Positions 6,700 to 14,062 of a stretch of DNA of 38,036 bases are shown one piece after another (the stretch's first letter is position 1; each line of letters begins with the position of its first letter). Where the stretch lies: assembly GCA_030431715.1 (NCBI GenBank), contig JAUIIO010000031.1, positions 1 through 38,036 on the forward strand, read 5' to 3'. The stretch is from a bacterium. GTDB lineage: Bacteria; Bdellovibrionota_C; UBA2361; RFPC01. The position numbers and the translations under genes were made by a program. The notes under the pieces were generated by a model. It was not told the origin of the DNA, searched no databases, and saw only the letters and a program-made list of their open reading frames with translations.

Positions 6700-7173
6700 A
6701 TGCAGGCTAATCCCTCTACACAACAGCTAGATCTTTCGATCTCCCCTGAAATTCAAGAGTCTGCATCGAAAGTAATCCGAATAGGTGCATCACCAGCTAA
6801 GAAGAGCGAGTACGACGCATGCCTCAGAGAGTTTGAGGGTAAACACATGACCGAAGCACAGCAGGTTAGAGATGCTGTATCTGGAGATTTTGATAGAATG
6901 AAAGAGGCAGTAAGACTCGCCCAAAGTGTAACACACAATGAGCCACTCCCTTTACTTGGTCAATTGCTTGGAATGGGCGCAGTTAGAGATAAGGCAATAA
7001 AATTAGTACAAGATCGGCTAAATAATGCGGTAGATACACCCACCGGAAGAAAAGACTTCGATAGCTTGCTTAGTTATTTAGAGAGCGACCACCAATCACT
7101 CTTGTTAGCCGCGGTAGTCTGTGCATCGACTGATAAAAATACATTATCCGATCTGGGAGATACCACATTCTAG
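6700..7173 (+). CDS. Cassette-encoded hypothetical protein
   Basis: A 157-residue protein of no recognised family. It has a good ribosome binding site (AAAGGAG, seven bases before ATG). It looks helical and soluble, with KKSEYDACLREFEGKHMTEAQQVRDAV in the first half, a central LPLLGQLLGMGAV, and no signal peptide. The cassette has a long leader (about 80 bases) after the attC, perhaps holding its own promoter. Its own attC is cut by the IS remnant at 7204. Confidence 0.7.
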   Translation: MQANPSTQQLDLSISPEIQESASKVIRIGASPAKKSEYDACLREFEGKHMTEAQQVRDAVSGDFDRMKEAVRLAQSVTHNEPLPLLGQLLGMGAVRDKAIKLVQDRLNNAVDTPTGRKDFDSLLSYLESDHQSLLLAAVVCASTDKNTLSDLGDTTF

Positions 7174-7175
7174 TA

Positions 7176-7203
7176 CAGGGATAACAAATCGTTGTTGCTG
7201 ACG
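7176..7203 (+). repeat. attC left half, truncated by IS
   Basis: GGGATAAC (7178-7185) pairs with the cassette start GTTATCCC at 6610. The site breaks at GACG (7200-7203), where the IS left end begins. Joined to the right half at 205-241, with one GACG, it would make a complete attC. Confidence 0.8.
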
Positions 7204-7310
7204 TGAGCTCCCCCCCCCAAAAAAAAGTGGACACCTAAACTAACTCAGTTAGGAGGAGTCCATGAGAACAAAATCGTTAAAGCATATTAAATCTAAGTAT
7301 GTTAGCTTTA
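7204..7310 (+). mobile_element. IS3-family insertion sequence, left-end remnant
   Basis: The sequence begins TGAGCTCCCCCCCCC, then an A-run, then GTGGACACC, a classic IS3-group terminal inverted repeat like that at the right end near 204. A strong ribosome binding site (AGGAGG) and an ATG at 7262 (MRTKSL...) mark the start of the IS's first ORF. That ORF ends after about 40 codons inside the next cassette gene. Most of the element is gone; the deletion endpoint between about 7290 and 7338 cannot be placed. Confidence 0.7.
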
Positions 7311-7337
7311 AATACCTAGATCTGATATATCATCCTC

Positions 7338-7838
7338 ATGTCACAACCATTGTCACAAATTGCATCTTCTGCATCTGCTGATTTAACTCGGCTGGCTGAG
7401 CAACTCAATGATTTGCCAGAAGCTGATTCTATTCAAGATGCGGATGATGCTGTTCGTCAAATTTTGTCTGCTCACAGCAAGGTTTGCGCTATTATCGATA
7501 TGATGTCAGACAGACTTGCATCCTCTTCTTCACTAACAGTCTGGCGTTCCGCCTTATCAATGGACAACCGTCAATATGGTAGTTTTAGGGCCCTAAATGA
7601 ATGGCTTGGCTCAGATCTTGAGAGATCTTTTTCTAGAAACTTACCAGATGAAGACTGCAAATTTGGGCCAGATATAGTTGCTACTGATTATGCTCGCTTT
7701 ACTGGCAAAGGGCTGGTAACACAGGTAGGAACCCGGCTAAATCCAATGGGAGAAAATCCATTGAAAGTATACAAGCTCACACTTTTCGGTAAGTCATTTG
7801 CTCACTTGATTAAAGATGCTGTAGAACAAACCTTATGA
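7338..7838 (+). CDS. Cassette-encoded hypothetical protein
   Basis: A 166-residue soluble protein of no recognised family. The N-terminal half is acidic and helical (LAEQLNDLPEADSIQDADDAV). The C-terminal part, GLVTQVGTRLNPMGENPLKVYKLTLFGKSFAHLI, has the look of a winged-helix wing with a terminal helix, but this is only a resemblance. The IS-associated deletion removed whatever attC preceded it, so its original leader and promoter are probably lost. The attC that follows is intact. Confidence 0.65.
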   Translation: MSQPLSQIASSASADLTRLAEQLNDLPEADSIQDADDAVRQILSAHSKVCAIIDMMSDRLASSSSLTVWRSALSMDNRQYGSFRALNEWLGSDLERSFSRNLPDEDCKFGPDIVATDYARFTGKGLVTQVGTRLNPMGENPLKVYKLTLFGKSFAHLIKDAVEQTL

Positions 7839-7880
7839 CCAGACGGCAAAGCCGCTCGTCAACCTTACCGTTGTTATAAC
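7818..7880 (+). repeat. attC site
   Basis: R''-like GTAGAAC (7821-7827), stem GACCAGACGGC ... GCCGCTCGTC and R' GTTATAA (7873-7879). The centre resembles the attC at 2747. The cassette start that would pair with R'' is missing because of the upstream deletion. Confidence 0.75.
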
Positions 7881-7903
7881 TCTAAAAAGTCACGAGGTTA
7901 CCC

Positions 7904-8992
7904 ATGCGAATTTATTTATATATCCTTCTACAATTTCTTTTTCTGAGCACTCTCTATGCCGAAACAGAACCCGAAATTAGATTAGGCGCAACTATTCCTC
8001 TTACTGGTGACTTCGCTACTTACGGAACTCAGATTAAGAATGGTATAGAATGCGCTGCTGATGAATTGAGGAACAGGGGGCATAACATTCTTGTGATTTA
8101 CGAAGATGTGCCTTATCCAGGCCCAAAGGCAGTTACAGCTATCAAAAAACTATCCAGCGCAAACAAAATTCATGGTCTTGCCGGAAACTTTCTAAATCCC
8201 GCAATACCAGCAATGGCCCCGATCATAAATCGGCACAAAATATTGGCCTTTCACACTGCTATAGCAGACGACCTCATTTTAAACGCCGGTGACTATATAG
8301 TATCAACAAATGCTAAAATCAAGGATGAAGCATCCAAACTAGCTACATATGCTCGAAAAACACTGAAGGCTAACACAGCAGCTATACTTTATATCACTAC
8401 AACTTTTGGCGAGAATTACTCGAAACATTTTGCCAATCAATTCGAAAAGCTCGGTGGTAGAATTTTGTACAATGAAACAACTGCTATAGGTGACAATGAT
8501 CTAAAACCTGTATTGTCTCAAGTTAAGGCAAAAAAGCCTGATATTTTCTTTGCCGCGTACTTTGGAACGAACATGGGAAATGTTCTCAAGCAAGCGGCTC
8601 ACCTAGGAATTGATATGCCGATTTTAGGTGTTTATGAAACTGAGGACAGCTCTGTGCTCGAGATAGCAGGTGCGTCTGCTGAAGGAGTACGTTTCTTCGT
8701 TCCTGAGTCAAATGCTCCGTACGCTGAACTCAGTCAATTTATTGCTAAGTATCAACAGAAATTTAACTCGGATCCTCTCATCCTCGCAAAAAACTCTTAC
8801 GATGCCACGAGGATACTTGTCAATGCACTGTCTCAGTGTAAACTTGACACTGAATGTGCTAAGGAAAAAATTTATGATATTGCCGATTATAAAGGGGCTA
8901 GCGGTATATTTTCAATCGACGGAGATGGTGCCGCTACGAAGAACTTCGTATTAAAAACAGTACGCAATGGTAAATTTATAGTGCTAAAATGA
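7904..8992 (+). CDS. Periplasmic branched-chain-amino-acid-type ABC binding protein (LivK-like)
   Basis: A 362-residue periplasmic ligand-binding protein of the LivK/Peripla_BP_6 family. A signal peptide covers residues 1-19 (cleavage after LYA). The mature N-terminus EIRLGATIPLTGDFATYGTQIKNG is the family's hallmark first strand and ligand loop; ILYITTTFGENYSKHFANQFE and SYDATRILVNAL are also typical. The Shine-Dalgarno sequence GAGG lies close to the ATG. No permease or ATPase genes are nearby, so it either serves a transporter encoded elsewhere or acts as a sensor. At over 1 kb it is large for an integron cassette. Confidence 0.9.
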   Translation: MRIYLYILLQFLFLSTLYAETEPEIRLGATIPLTGDFATYGTQIKNGIECAADELRNRGHNILVIYEDVPYPGPKAVTAIKKLSSANKIHGLAGNFLNPAIPAMAPIINRHKILAFHTAIADDLILNAGDYIVSTNAKIKDEASKLATYARKTLKANTAAILYITTTFGENYSKHFANQFEKLGGRILYNETTAIGDNDLKPVLSQVKAKKPDIFFAAYFGTNMGNVLKQAAHLGIDMPILGVYETEDSSVLEIAGASAEGVRFFVPESNAPYAELSQFIAKYQQKFNSDPLILAKNSYDATRILVNALSQCKLDTECAKEKIYDIADYKGASGIFSIDGDGAATKNFVLKTVRNGKFIVLK

Positions 8993-9000
8993 TATTGCAC

Positions 9001-9060
9001 CACTGATAACAAAACATTTTTGCTTACAGGCAAGCCCGTAGCAAATTTATACCGTTTTAC
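9001..9060 (+). repeat. attC site, degenerate
   Basis: TGATAAC (9004-9010) and GTTTTAC (9054-9060) flank a TTTGCTTACAGGC ... GCCCGTAGCAAA stem. The outer boxes no longer pair well, the first of the distal sites to show decay. Confidence 0.7.
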
Positions 9061-9074
9061 CGCTTTTTTAAATA

Positions 9075-9506
9075 ATGGGAAATTCAAAACAAACTTTACT
9101 TTTTCTATTCTGCACAACCGCTGTCTTATTTGGATGCACCTGTCGATCCAAGACAAACACACAAGCTAGCTTCGTCTTACAAGAGAGCAAGGTTCTTGAA
9201 CCACTATCGAAACATTCCATAGTACATAGTTCGATAAATGATGGGCCTAGTGAATTACTACAATTAAATCTTGCTCTTGAAGAAGCCATTCAAAAGGCAG
9301 ATTCCAGCTTGAATGAAGTGTACTCCCAATTACTCGTTCATGCTAAAAACGGTAATTGCCTCTCTGAATTTTCTAAAGCTCATAAGTCATGGCTTGAGTT
9401 GAGGGAGCAGGATTCGCTGGTCGCTGCGAAAGGCGAACATGGATATACACTGGCTCGTCATCTATATTTAAAGGAAAAACTAGAATATACTGAAAGTAGA
9501 GTTTAA
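9075..9506 (+). CDS. LprI-like (DUF1311) lipoprotein
   Basis: A 143-residue lipoprotein: residues 8-20 are hydrophobic and L18-F19-G20-C21 is a lipobox. From about residue 60 it has the DUF1311/LprI pattern: LNLALEEAIQKADSSLNEVYSQLL, then FSKAHKSWLELREQDS, then TLARHLYLKEKLE. LprI-type domains include lysozyme inhibitors. Most of the cysteines usually found in such domains are missing, with only C115 kept in the visible core, so inhibitor function is uncertain. It is probably a surface or periplasmic protein. Confidence 0.72.
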   Translation: MGNSKQTLLFLFCTTAVLFGCTCRSKTNTQASFVLQESKVLEPLSKHSIVHSSINDGPSELLQLNLALEEAIQKADSSLNEVYSQLLVHAKNGNCLSEFSKAHKSWLELREQDSLVAAKGEHGYTLARHLYLKEKLEYTESRV

Positions 9507-9535
9507 TATCTGAAAAGCACATTTCATTTGAAATG

Positions 9536-9607
9536 AGCGGGATACCAATGCGTCTAAACAGATTCTGTCGCCGTAGGCTCAAATACTGTTAAAAAGTGCC
9601 ATTATAC
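9536..9607 (+). repeat. attC site, strongly degenerate
   Basis: GCGGGATACC (R''-like, 9537-9546) and CATTATAC (9600-9607), where the essential first G of GTTATAC is A. The right-hand box still pairs with the R'' of its cassette at 10193 (GAAATGTATAAC), so the identification holds although recombination is unlikely. Confidence 0.6.
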
Positions 9608-9626
9608 ATTCTAGCAAAATAAAAAT

Positions 9627-10202
9627 ATGAAAGTTTTAAAGATCGCATTCTTAGTATTTATAGCAATCGCCGCTTTCATCACATATAGAATTGGGCATCA
9701 CTATCAATATAGTTCAGCATACTTTATGCTCCTCTCAGAACAAGAGAGTATAGAATACCGAATTAATCGTTATCGTAAGACGGATGGTTCTATAGATGAA
9801 TACCTTAAAGACTCACTTGCTCAAATAAAAGAAGCCACTAAAGAAAGATTTAATTTATATAAAGAAACCTTACCTCAGGAGATAAGACAATACAGAGATG
9901 GATCTTATATGAAGCTTATCGCCTATACGATCTTGCTATGTGCCGTGGGCATTTACTTCGATAGCATCTATTTCAAAGTCCTCCTCATTCCTCTTCTCAT
10001 TATGCCCATAGGAATAGCGACCTCACTTGAGTACCAAACTCTTCCCACTTCTTCTCAGAGGTTTAATACGTATCAAGTAGTCCTTGTAGCATTCACGAAT
10101 TCTATGCTTAACCAACCGACTCTTATATTGAATCTACTACTCTCCATATTTTCACCAATTGTTTTTAGTTTGTGCAGAATGAAAGTCACAAGAAATGTAT
10201 AA
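9627..10202 (+). CDS. Cassette-encoded membrane protein
   Basis: A 191-residue inner membrane protein of no recognised family. Hydrophobic segments lie at about residues 4-22, 95-112, 113-130 and 163-182. A charged, probably coiled-coil region (about 40-90, rich in EYRINRYRK and LAQIKEATKERFNLYKET) sits between the first and second segments and should face the periplasm. The stop codon falls inside a lone R'' box (10197-10203) with no complete attC after it. Confidence 0.7.
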   Translation: MKVLKIAFLVFIAIAAFITYRIGHHYQYSSAYFMLLSEQESIEYRINRYRKTDGSIDEYLKDSLAQIKEATKERFNLYKETLPQEIRQYRDGSYMKLIAYTILLCAVGIYFDSIYFKVLLIPLLIMPIGIATSLEYQTLPTSSQRFNTYQVVLVAFTNSMLNQPTLILNLLLSIFSPIVFSLCRMKVTRNV

Positions 10203-10203
10203 C
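10193..10203 (+). repeat. Solo R'' box, deleted attC
   Basis: AATGTATAAC pairs with the start of its own cassette (ATTATACATTC at 9601), proving it is the R'' of that cassette's attC. The rest of the site and any R' box are absent; the next gene's ATG follows 15 bases later. Confidence 0.6.
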
Positions 10204-10218
10204 CATTGTAATCAATAA

Positions 10219-10614
10219 ATGAATAAATCAATTTTGATATTAATTATCTTAGGAATAGGGGGGTATCTTGGATACTACTTGACTAAGCCAACCTGTAGCG
10301 ATGATATACTTAGCTGGCTACCCGAAACATGGCCATTTTTGAACGACACGAATCCAGATAGATGCTCTACGAAGTACACTATCACAGCTGATGGCCTTAT
10401 CGTTTCTGCAAATGCTACCAGTGCAAAAGAATATTTTCAGGCTGTTATCCCAGTAGCTACAGCGCAAGGATGGCGGTCTCGAAAGATGACCCAAAATGAA
10501 TTTGAATTCGCATGCTCCCGGAAATGCGGGTCTACCAACGGTCCAAAAACTTTAAAGATTGTGTATAATACAAAGACTGATGAAATTAAGTTCGTCGGAT
10601 TAAAGTTAAAATAA
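10219..10614 (+). CDS. Cassette-encoded hypothetical exported or anchored protein
   Basis: A 131-residue protein of no recognised family. Residues 3-20 (SILILIILGIGGYLGYYL) form a single hydrophobic segment, either signal peptide or N-terminal anchor. The rest is predicted extracytoplasmic, with four cysteines (CSDD, RCST, ACSRKC) that could form disulfides, and an alternating beta-like pattern. It lies only 16 bases after the membrane-protein gene at 9627, because an attC between them appears to have been deleted, and may now be co-transcribed with it. Confidence 0.65.
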   Translation: MNKSILILIILGIGGYLGYYLTKPTCSDDILSWLPETWPFLNDTNPDRCSTKYTITADGLIVSANATSAKEYFQAVIPVATAQGWRSRKMTQNEFEFACSRKCGSTNGPKTLKIVYNTKTDEIKFVGLKLK

Positions 10615-10655
10615 AAAGCATGTAGTTGCCCGCGGCTTTTTTTTAGCCGTTATGC
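10607..10655 (+). repeat. attC site, degenerate
   Basis: R' GTTATGC (10649-10655) and the CCCGCGGC plus T8 segment match the sites at 3820 and 4253, but the R'' side has decayed to an AT-rich run overlapping the upstream gene end. Confidence 0.65.
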
Positions 10656-10674
10656 ACTTTTGAACAGCTTCCAT

Positions 10675-11115
10675 ATGGACTTGAAAATATCATTTGAAGA
10701 AAACTTTGACCTAACTGAAACCGAGGACATCCAAGACCGAGTCAACGCTGATGTTGAAGCGAAGGGGATTGAGCGAAATTTCCGCTCCTTTTGTTTTATG
10801 GTTCGAGACGATACAGGAAAGCTTCGCGGTTGTGTTCAGGCACGTACAGCCTACACTTGGCTGTATATACAAAAACTGTGGATGGATCCTGAAATTCGGG
10901 GAAGGGGGCTTGCTAAAAAACTTATCCTTGAGGCAGAGAAGGTTGGTTTAGAGAGGGGGTGTCGCAACTCCCACGTCGATACTTTCAGCTGTCAGGCTCC
11001 AGATTTCTACCAAAAATTAGGCTATGAAATATTTGGCGAGCTTGACGACTATCCGGCTGGAAATAAAAGATACTTCTTGAAAAAAGAAGGCCTTAGTGGC
11101 GCAATAGATGCATAA
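10675..11115 (+). CDS. GNAT family N-acetyltransferase
   Basis: A 146-residue GNAT protein. ATG 10675 is chosen; a TTG at 10660 would add five residues with no better context. Motif A is IQKLWMDPEIRGRGLAKKLI (RGRGLAKK), followed by CRNSHVDTFSCQAPDFYQKLGYE and a DYPAGNKRYFLKKE tail. It is a clear relative of the cassette acetyltransferase at 6142 (shared DTF...Q.P.FY..LGY and YPxG). It is the last recognisable cassette gene of the array, and its stop codon lies in R''. Confidence 0.88.
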   Translation: MDLKISFEENFDLTETEDIQDRVNADVEAKGIERNFRSFCFMVRDDTGKLRGCVQARTAYTWLYIQKLWMDPEIRGRGLAKKLILEAEKVGLERGCRNSHVDTFSCQAPDFYQKLGYEIFGELDDYPAGNKRYFLKKEGLSGAIDA

Positions 11116-11165
11116 CAAGGCAAACGAGCCTGACGAAAAGCCTTCGAAATATTAACCATTATTTA
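11107..11165 (+). repeat. Last attC of the array, degenerate
   Basis: GATGCATAAC pairs with the cassette start GTTATGC at 10649. The right box reads ATTATTT (about 11159-11165) with the conserved G replaced by A. No attC is found further right. Confidence 0.6.
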
Positions 11166-11238
11166 AAGCCACATTGCTTCTTAGCGCACAGGCTGTTCTA
11201 AATGAATAATAACACTTCTCAATAGAAGAGGTACGTTC

Positions 11239-11898
11239 ATGCCAGAACCATCAAGTCAAGAACATGAAATCAAGCGAATCAACAGTGAACTAAGAGGGCT
11301 CCTTGTTGAGAGGTATCATGGTGTGGTCGAAAGTTTTCGTAGCCAACATTGCCCTGAAGAACCATTTGATCTGGCAGTAGAGAGATACTTACCCCAGATG
11401 GCACAATATATTGGCTATCCCGATGCTCCTAGTCTCGATGCATTAATTGATTTCGACCTCGATAGGCGTTCTTGGGCTGTAGAGCTTGGGGTATCAGAAA
11501 GATGGGGCACGTCAAAAGTCCTTATGCACTCTGATAACCAAGATGCTATGGAGCGGAATCTGGCTGAAGGATTAGACGTAGATACTGATAGACTAAGTTT
11601 ATCCCTATCTCAATCGGCTGCTCTGACTGCAAGACTGGCTGCACACGATCAAATGCTGGCAGGTATAGCAGAAGAACTCAAAGAGAGTATGGTAGGCGTA
11701 GCTAAGACCTTGGGCATGCCTCCAGAAACTACGGTACGCCAAGTGATTGAGCGGCTAGATGAAGAGATGGGAGGGCAGCTACTAGGAGCAATGATCGATG
11801 CGTTAGCTCAGAAGCTTCGGGATGCCAAAGGATTATCCTACGATCCCACAGAGAGCGAGATGAGAAAGATGATTCTCAAGTATTTTGATGAAGTTTGA
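11239..11898 (+). CDS. Hypothetical protein upstream of PP2C-like phosphatase
   Basis: A 219-residue acidic, helix-rich soluble protein with no recognised family and no signal peptide. AGAGG lies before the ATG. The stretch LSLSLSQSAALTARLAAHDQML and the terminal RQVIERLDEEMGG suggest long helices. It is 69 bases upstream of the PP2C-like gene in the same orientation and could be its partner or substrate; that is inference from position only. It is the first gene beyond the integron array. Confidence 0.65.
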   Translation: MPEPSSQEHEIKRINSELRGLLVERYHGVVESFRSQHCPEEPFDLAVERYLPQMAQYIGYPDAPSLDALIDFDLDRRSWAVELGVSERWGTSKVLMHSDNQDAMERNLAEGLDVDTDRLSLSLSQSAALTARLAAHDQMLAGIAEELKESMVGVAKTLGMPPETTVRQVIERLDEEMGGQLLGAMIDALAQKLRDAKGLSYDPTESEMRKMILKYFDEV

Positions 11899-11967
11899 TA
11901 TAATTAGATAAGTTCGAGGTATATCCATTGAATTCATAAAGTTGGTCTCTCCTTAAGACGTAACACC

Positions 11968-13326
11968 ATGACAGAGTTTGAAAAACACTTTCATCCAAAT
12001 ACTCAGAACCAACAAGCTCGTTACTCGTTTGCCTCTTCCTGTTTAAGAGCTAATCTCCAGCAAACACCAAATGAAGACTTTTTATTAACTGACGAGCTAA
12101 GCGGAGTTTTTATCCTCGTTGACGGCGTTACTCGCACAAACTTTGGTCAGGAATATCCATCACCAAGCCCAGCAGCGATAGCCTCTGAACGATTTTCTAC
12201 CGCTGCTTACGAACGACTATTAGGTGCTGACACTATCAATCTTCCAGCTCGCGAAAGAGTGCTTAGTGCAGTACGAGCTGGCAACTCAGCCGTGTATTTC
12301 CTTAATCAAATGCTATTTGGAGATTCAATTGATTATCTGGGGACTGATTTCGCAGGCACCGTAGGGATGATTGCCCTGACGGAAGGCCACTCTTTGATAA
12401 TTGGATATACCGGTGACGTTCGAGCGTATGGCACGTGTAACAACGAAGTTAAGCTCCTCACCGATATTCAAACCAATAAGGTGGCACAACTGAGAAAATC
12501 ATCTGATGGATGGAGTGACAAAACGACTCTCCATATTCGCCGAGATATTCGAAACAATTCAAGTCATGAGATGGGGTTTGGTGTTTTTACGGGAGAAGAT
12601 GCTTCGCTAGATTTTGTTCGTATATTGGAAGTAGAACTTGGAAGGTACGATTCTGTGTTACTTGCTACGGACGGCATAGCTGACATTGCTGGAAATGATC
12701 TAGGGAGTCTAAAAACCAAAGACCTCGAACTCCTAGCTGACCGGGCACAAGAGTACTCAAAGTCTTCAGGGAAAAAAGTCGATGATATCGGTCTGATTCT
12801 TATTGACTGCGCGAAGTACTTGACTATGCTGAAGAACAATAGGAATTGGAGGAGAAACTCTATGGGTAATTCTGCTGATATCAACAATATGCCAAAGGTT
12901 GATACTGACTTTTTCGCTCCGGGTGGAGATTTTACTCGTGATGACAAAGAATTAGTTTCATCAAGTTCTGAGATACGTAATGAAGTGGCTGAGGAGATAT
13001 CGACCGCTCTGTCTCGATTAGAAACGATCGACTCTACACTCAACGGCCTTCGTGAACCTGTACGCCAACTATCACGAGATGAACAAGCTTCTTTAACGCT
13101 TGAGCAAGGAGCGCATCTTTTAAGACTTACTCGCCATGTTGGCATGGTACTCGAAACTCTCAAGAATATGGGGTACGAAGATCCGGGAGCATTTATGGAT
13201 ATTTACATCATAGCTGCTGAGATCTTAGAAGGAAAACAAGAACATCCTTCACAATCGCTTCGTGGGTTGCGTAAGAGAATAGATAATGCAAAGAGCTTTC
13301 TTGAAAACATTACCACAACGATTTAA
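11968..13326 (+). CDS. PP2C-like protein phosphatase with C-terminal extension
   Basis: A 452-residue protein. Residues about 20-290 form a PPM/PP2C phosphatase domain: N35-E36-D37 (motif 1), V51-D52-G53 (motif 2, here DGVTR rather than DGxGG), GTDFAGTVGMIAL, YTGDVRAYG near 147, LLATDGIAD near 236 and the final metal site DDIGLILID at 271. These Asp residues bind the Mn2+/Mg2+ pair that activates water for phospho-Ser/Thr hydrolysis. Residues 300-452 are a polar linker plus a helical bundle of unknown role. The altered motif 2 suggests a divergent member; no cognate kinase is nearby. Confidence 0.82.
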   Translation: MTEFEKHFHPNTQNQQARYSFASSCLRANLQQTPNEDFLLTDELSGVFILVDGVTRTNFGQEYPSPSPAAIASERFSTAAYERLLGADTINLPARERVLSAVRAGNSAVYFLNQMLFGDSIDYLGTDFAGTVGMIALTEGHSLIIGYTGDVRAYGTCNNEVKLLTDIQTNKVAQLRKSSDGWSDKTTLHIRRDIRNNSSHEMGFGVFTGEDASLDFVRILEVELGRYDSVLLATDGIADIAGNDLGSLKTKDLELLADRAQEYSKSSGKKVDDIGLILIDCAKYLTMLKNNRNWRRNSMGNSADINNMPKVDTDFFAPGGDFTRDDKELVSSSSEIRNEVAEEISTALSRLETIDSTLNGLREPVRQLSRDEQASLTLEQGAHLLRLTRHVGMVLETLKNMGYEDPGAFMDIYIIAAEILEGKQEHPSQSLRGLRKRIDNAKSFLENITTTI

Positions 13327-13363
13327 CAATTCGCCTTAATGAAGGTGATAGCCCGTAAAAAAT

Positions 13364-13993
13364 ATGCATCAAACCGAACTTAAAGGAAACGTCATTGAGT
13401 CACTCGATCCCAGACTTAATGGCAGTTTTGGAATTGTGCTCCTCCCGGATGATGAAACGGTAAAGGCCTGTCATAGGCTTGCAGGCAAGCTCTTACCCCA
13501 GAACTCTGAATTTGTTGCTGTACACTCTCACATAACACTCTATCATGGGATAATTGCAGACGCTCCCAGTGAACGGCTATTAAAGCTCACGGATCGCTTA
13601 GCTCATCTTGTAGGCGCATCATTTGAGCTCAATGAAATTCAGATATTTGGAGGCAAGTTTGTGTTTTATAACCTAGTGCCCGATCCAAAAATTCGAGCTG
13701 CTCATAATGAGGCACTATGTATGGCCAAGTATCTCGATAACGAAGCCCTTACCCGTGCCGAAGAGGAGAGACTCGATCTTACAGACGCTCAACGTGAGAA
13801 TCTTAAAAAATATGGACATCCATTGGTAAGAGACCTTCATATACCTCATATAACGCTTGGGTATTCAAGCGAACTTGGAAATCTTCCGGACACCTCTTTC
13901 CCTAAAACAATGAGTGTAAAATCTGTTTCATTTGCAAGTATTGGCAGTTATGGTTCAGTAGAGAAATCACTATACGAAGTAGGCGCCCTATAG
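13364..13993 (+). CDS. 2H phosphoesterase superfamily protein (LigT-like)
   Basis: A 209-residue protein of the 2H phosphoesterase (2'-5' RNA ligase / cyclic phosphodiesterase) superfamily. The two signature HxT motifs are H56-I-T58-L in VHSHITLYHG and H162-I-T164-L in LHIPHITLGY, about 105 residues apart, which together form the active site for 2',3'-cyclic phosphate chemistry. The substrate is unknown. It lies 37 bases after the phosphatase gene and may be co-transcribed with it. Confidence 0.82.
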   Translation: MHQTELKGNVIESLDPRLNGSFGIVLLPDDETVKACHRLAGKLLPQNSEFVAVHSHITLYHGIIADAPSERLLKLTDRLAHLVGASFELNEIQIFGGKFVFYNLVPDPKIRAAHNEALCMAKYLDNEALTRAEEERLDLTDAQRENLKKYGHPLVRDLHIPHITLGYSSELGNLPDTSFPKTMSVKSVSFASIGSYGSVEKSLYEVGAL

Positions 13994-14062
13994 AGCTCAT
14001 CGTAAAAACAGAAAACCATGGTCACCTGACTAGAAAGTATGACATAATAATTGATCTTGAAT

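Larger units (their letters stand above)
205..11165 (+). mobile_element. Sedentary chromosomal integron cassette array, distal part
   Basis: About 18 compact units of 250-1200 bp, nearly all with one + strand gene, each end in a 55-70 bp imperfect inverted repeat starting [G]TATAAC and ending GTTATAC. These are attC sites. In at least eleven units the bases just after the recombination point (G|TTATAC) are the reverse complement of the R'' box at the end of the same unit, as expected of integron cassettes. No intI is present, so the platform lies to the left. Sites become degenerate to the right (9500-11165), consistent with the old, distal end of the array. Ordinary chromosomal genes without attC sites follow. 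Confidence 0.92.

Noticed and set aside
12564..13163. 199-codon minus-strand ORF
   Set aside because: It is antisense to the C-terminal half of the PP2C-like gene, with Ser/Arg-rich shadow composition and no motif.
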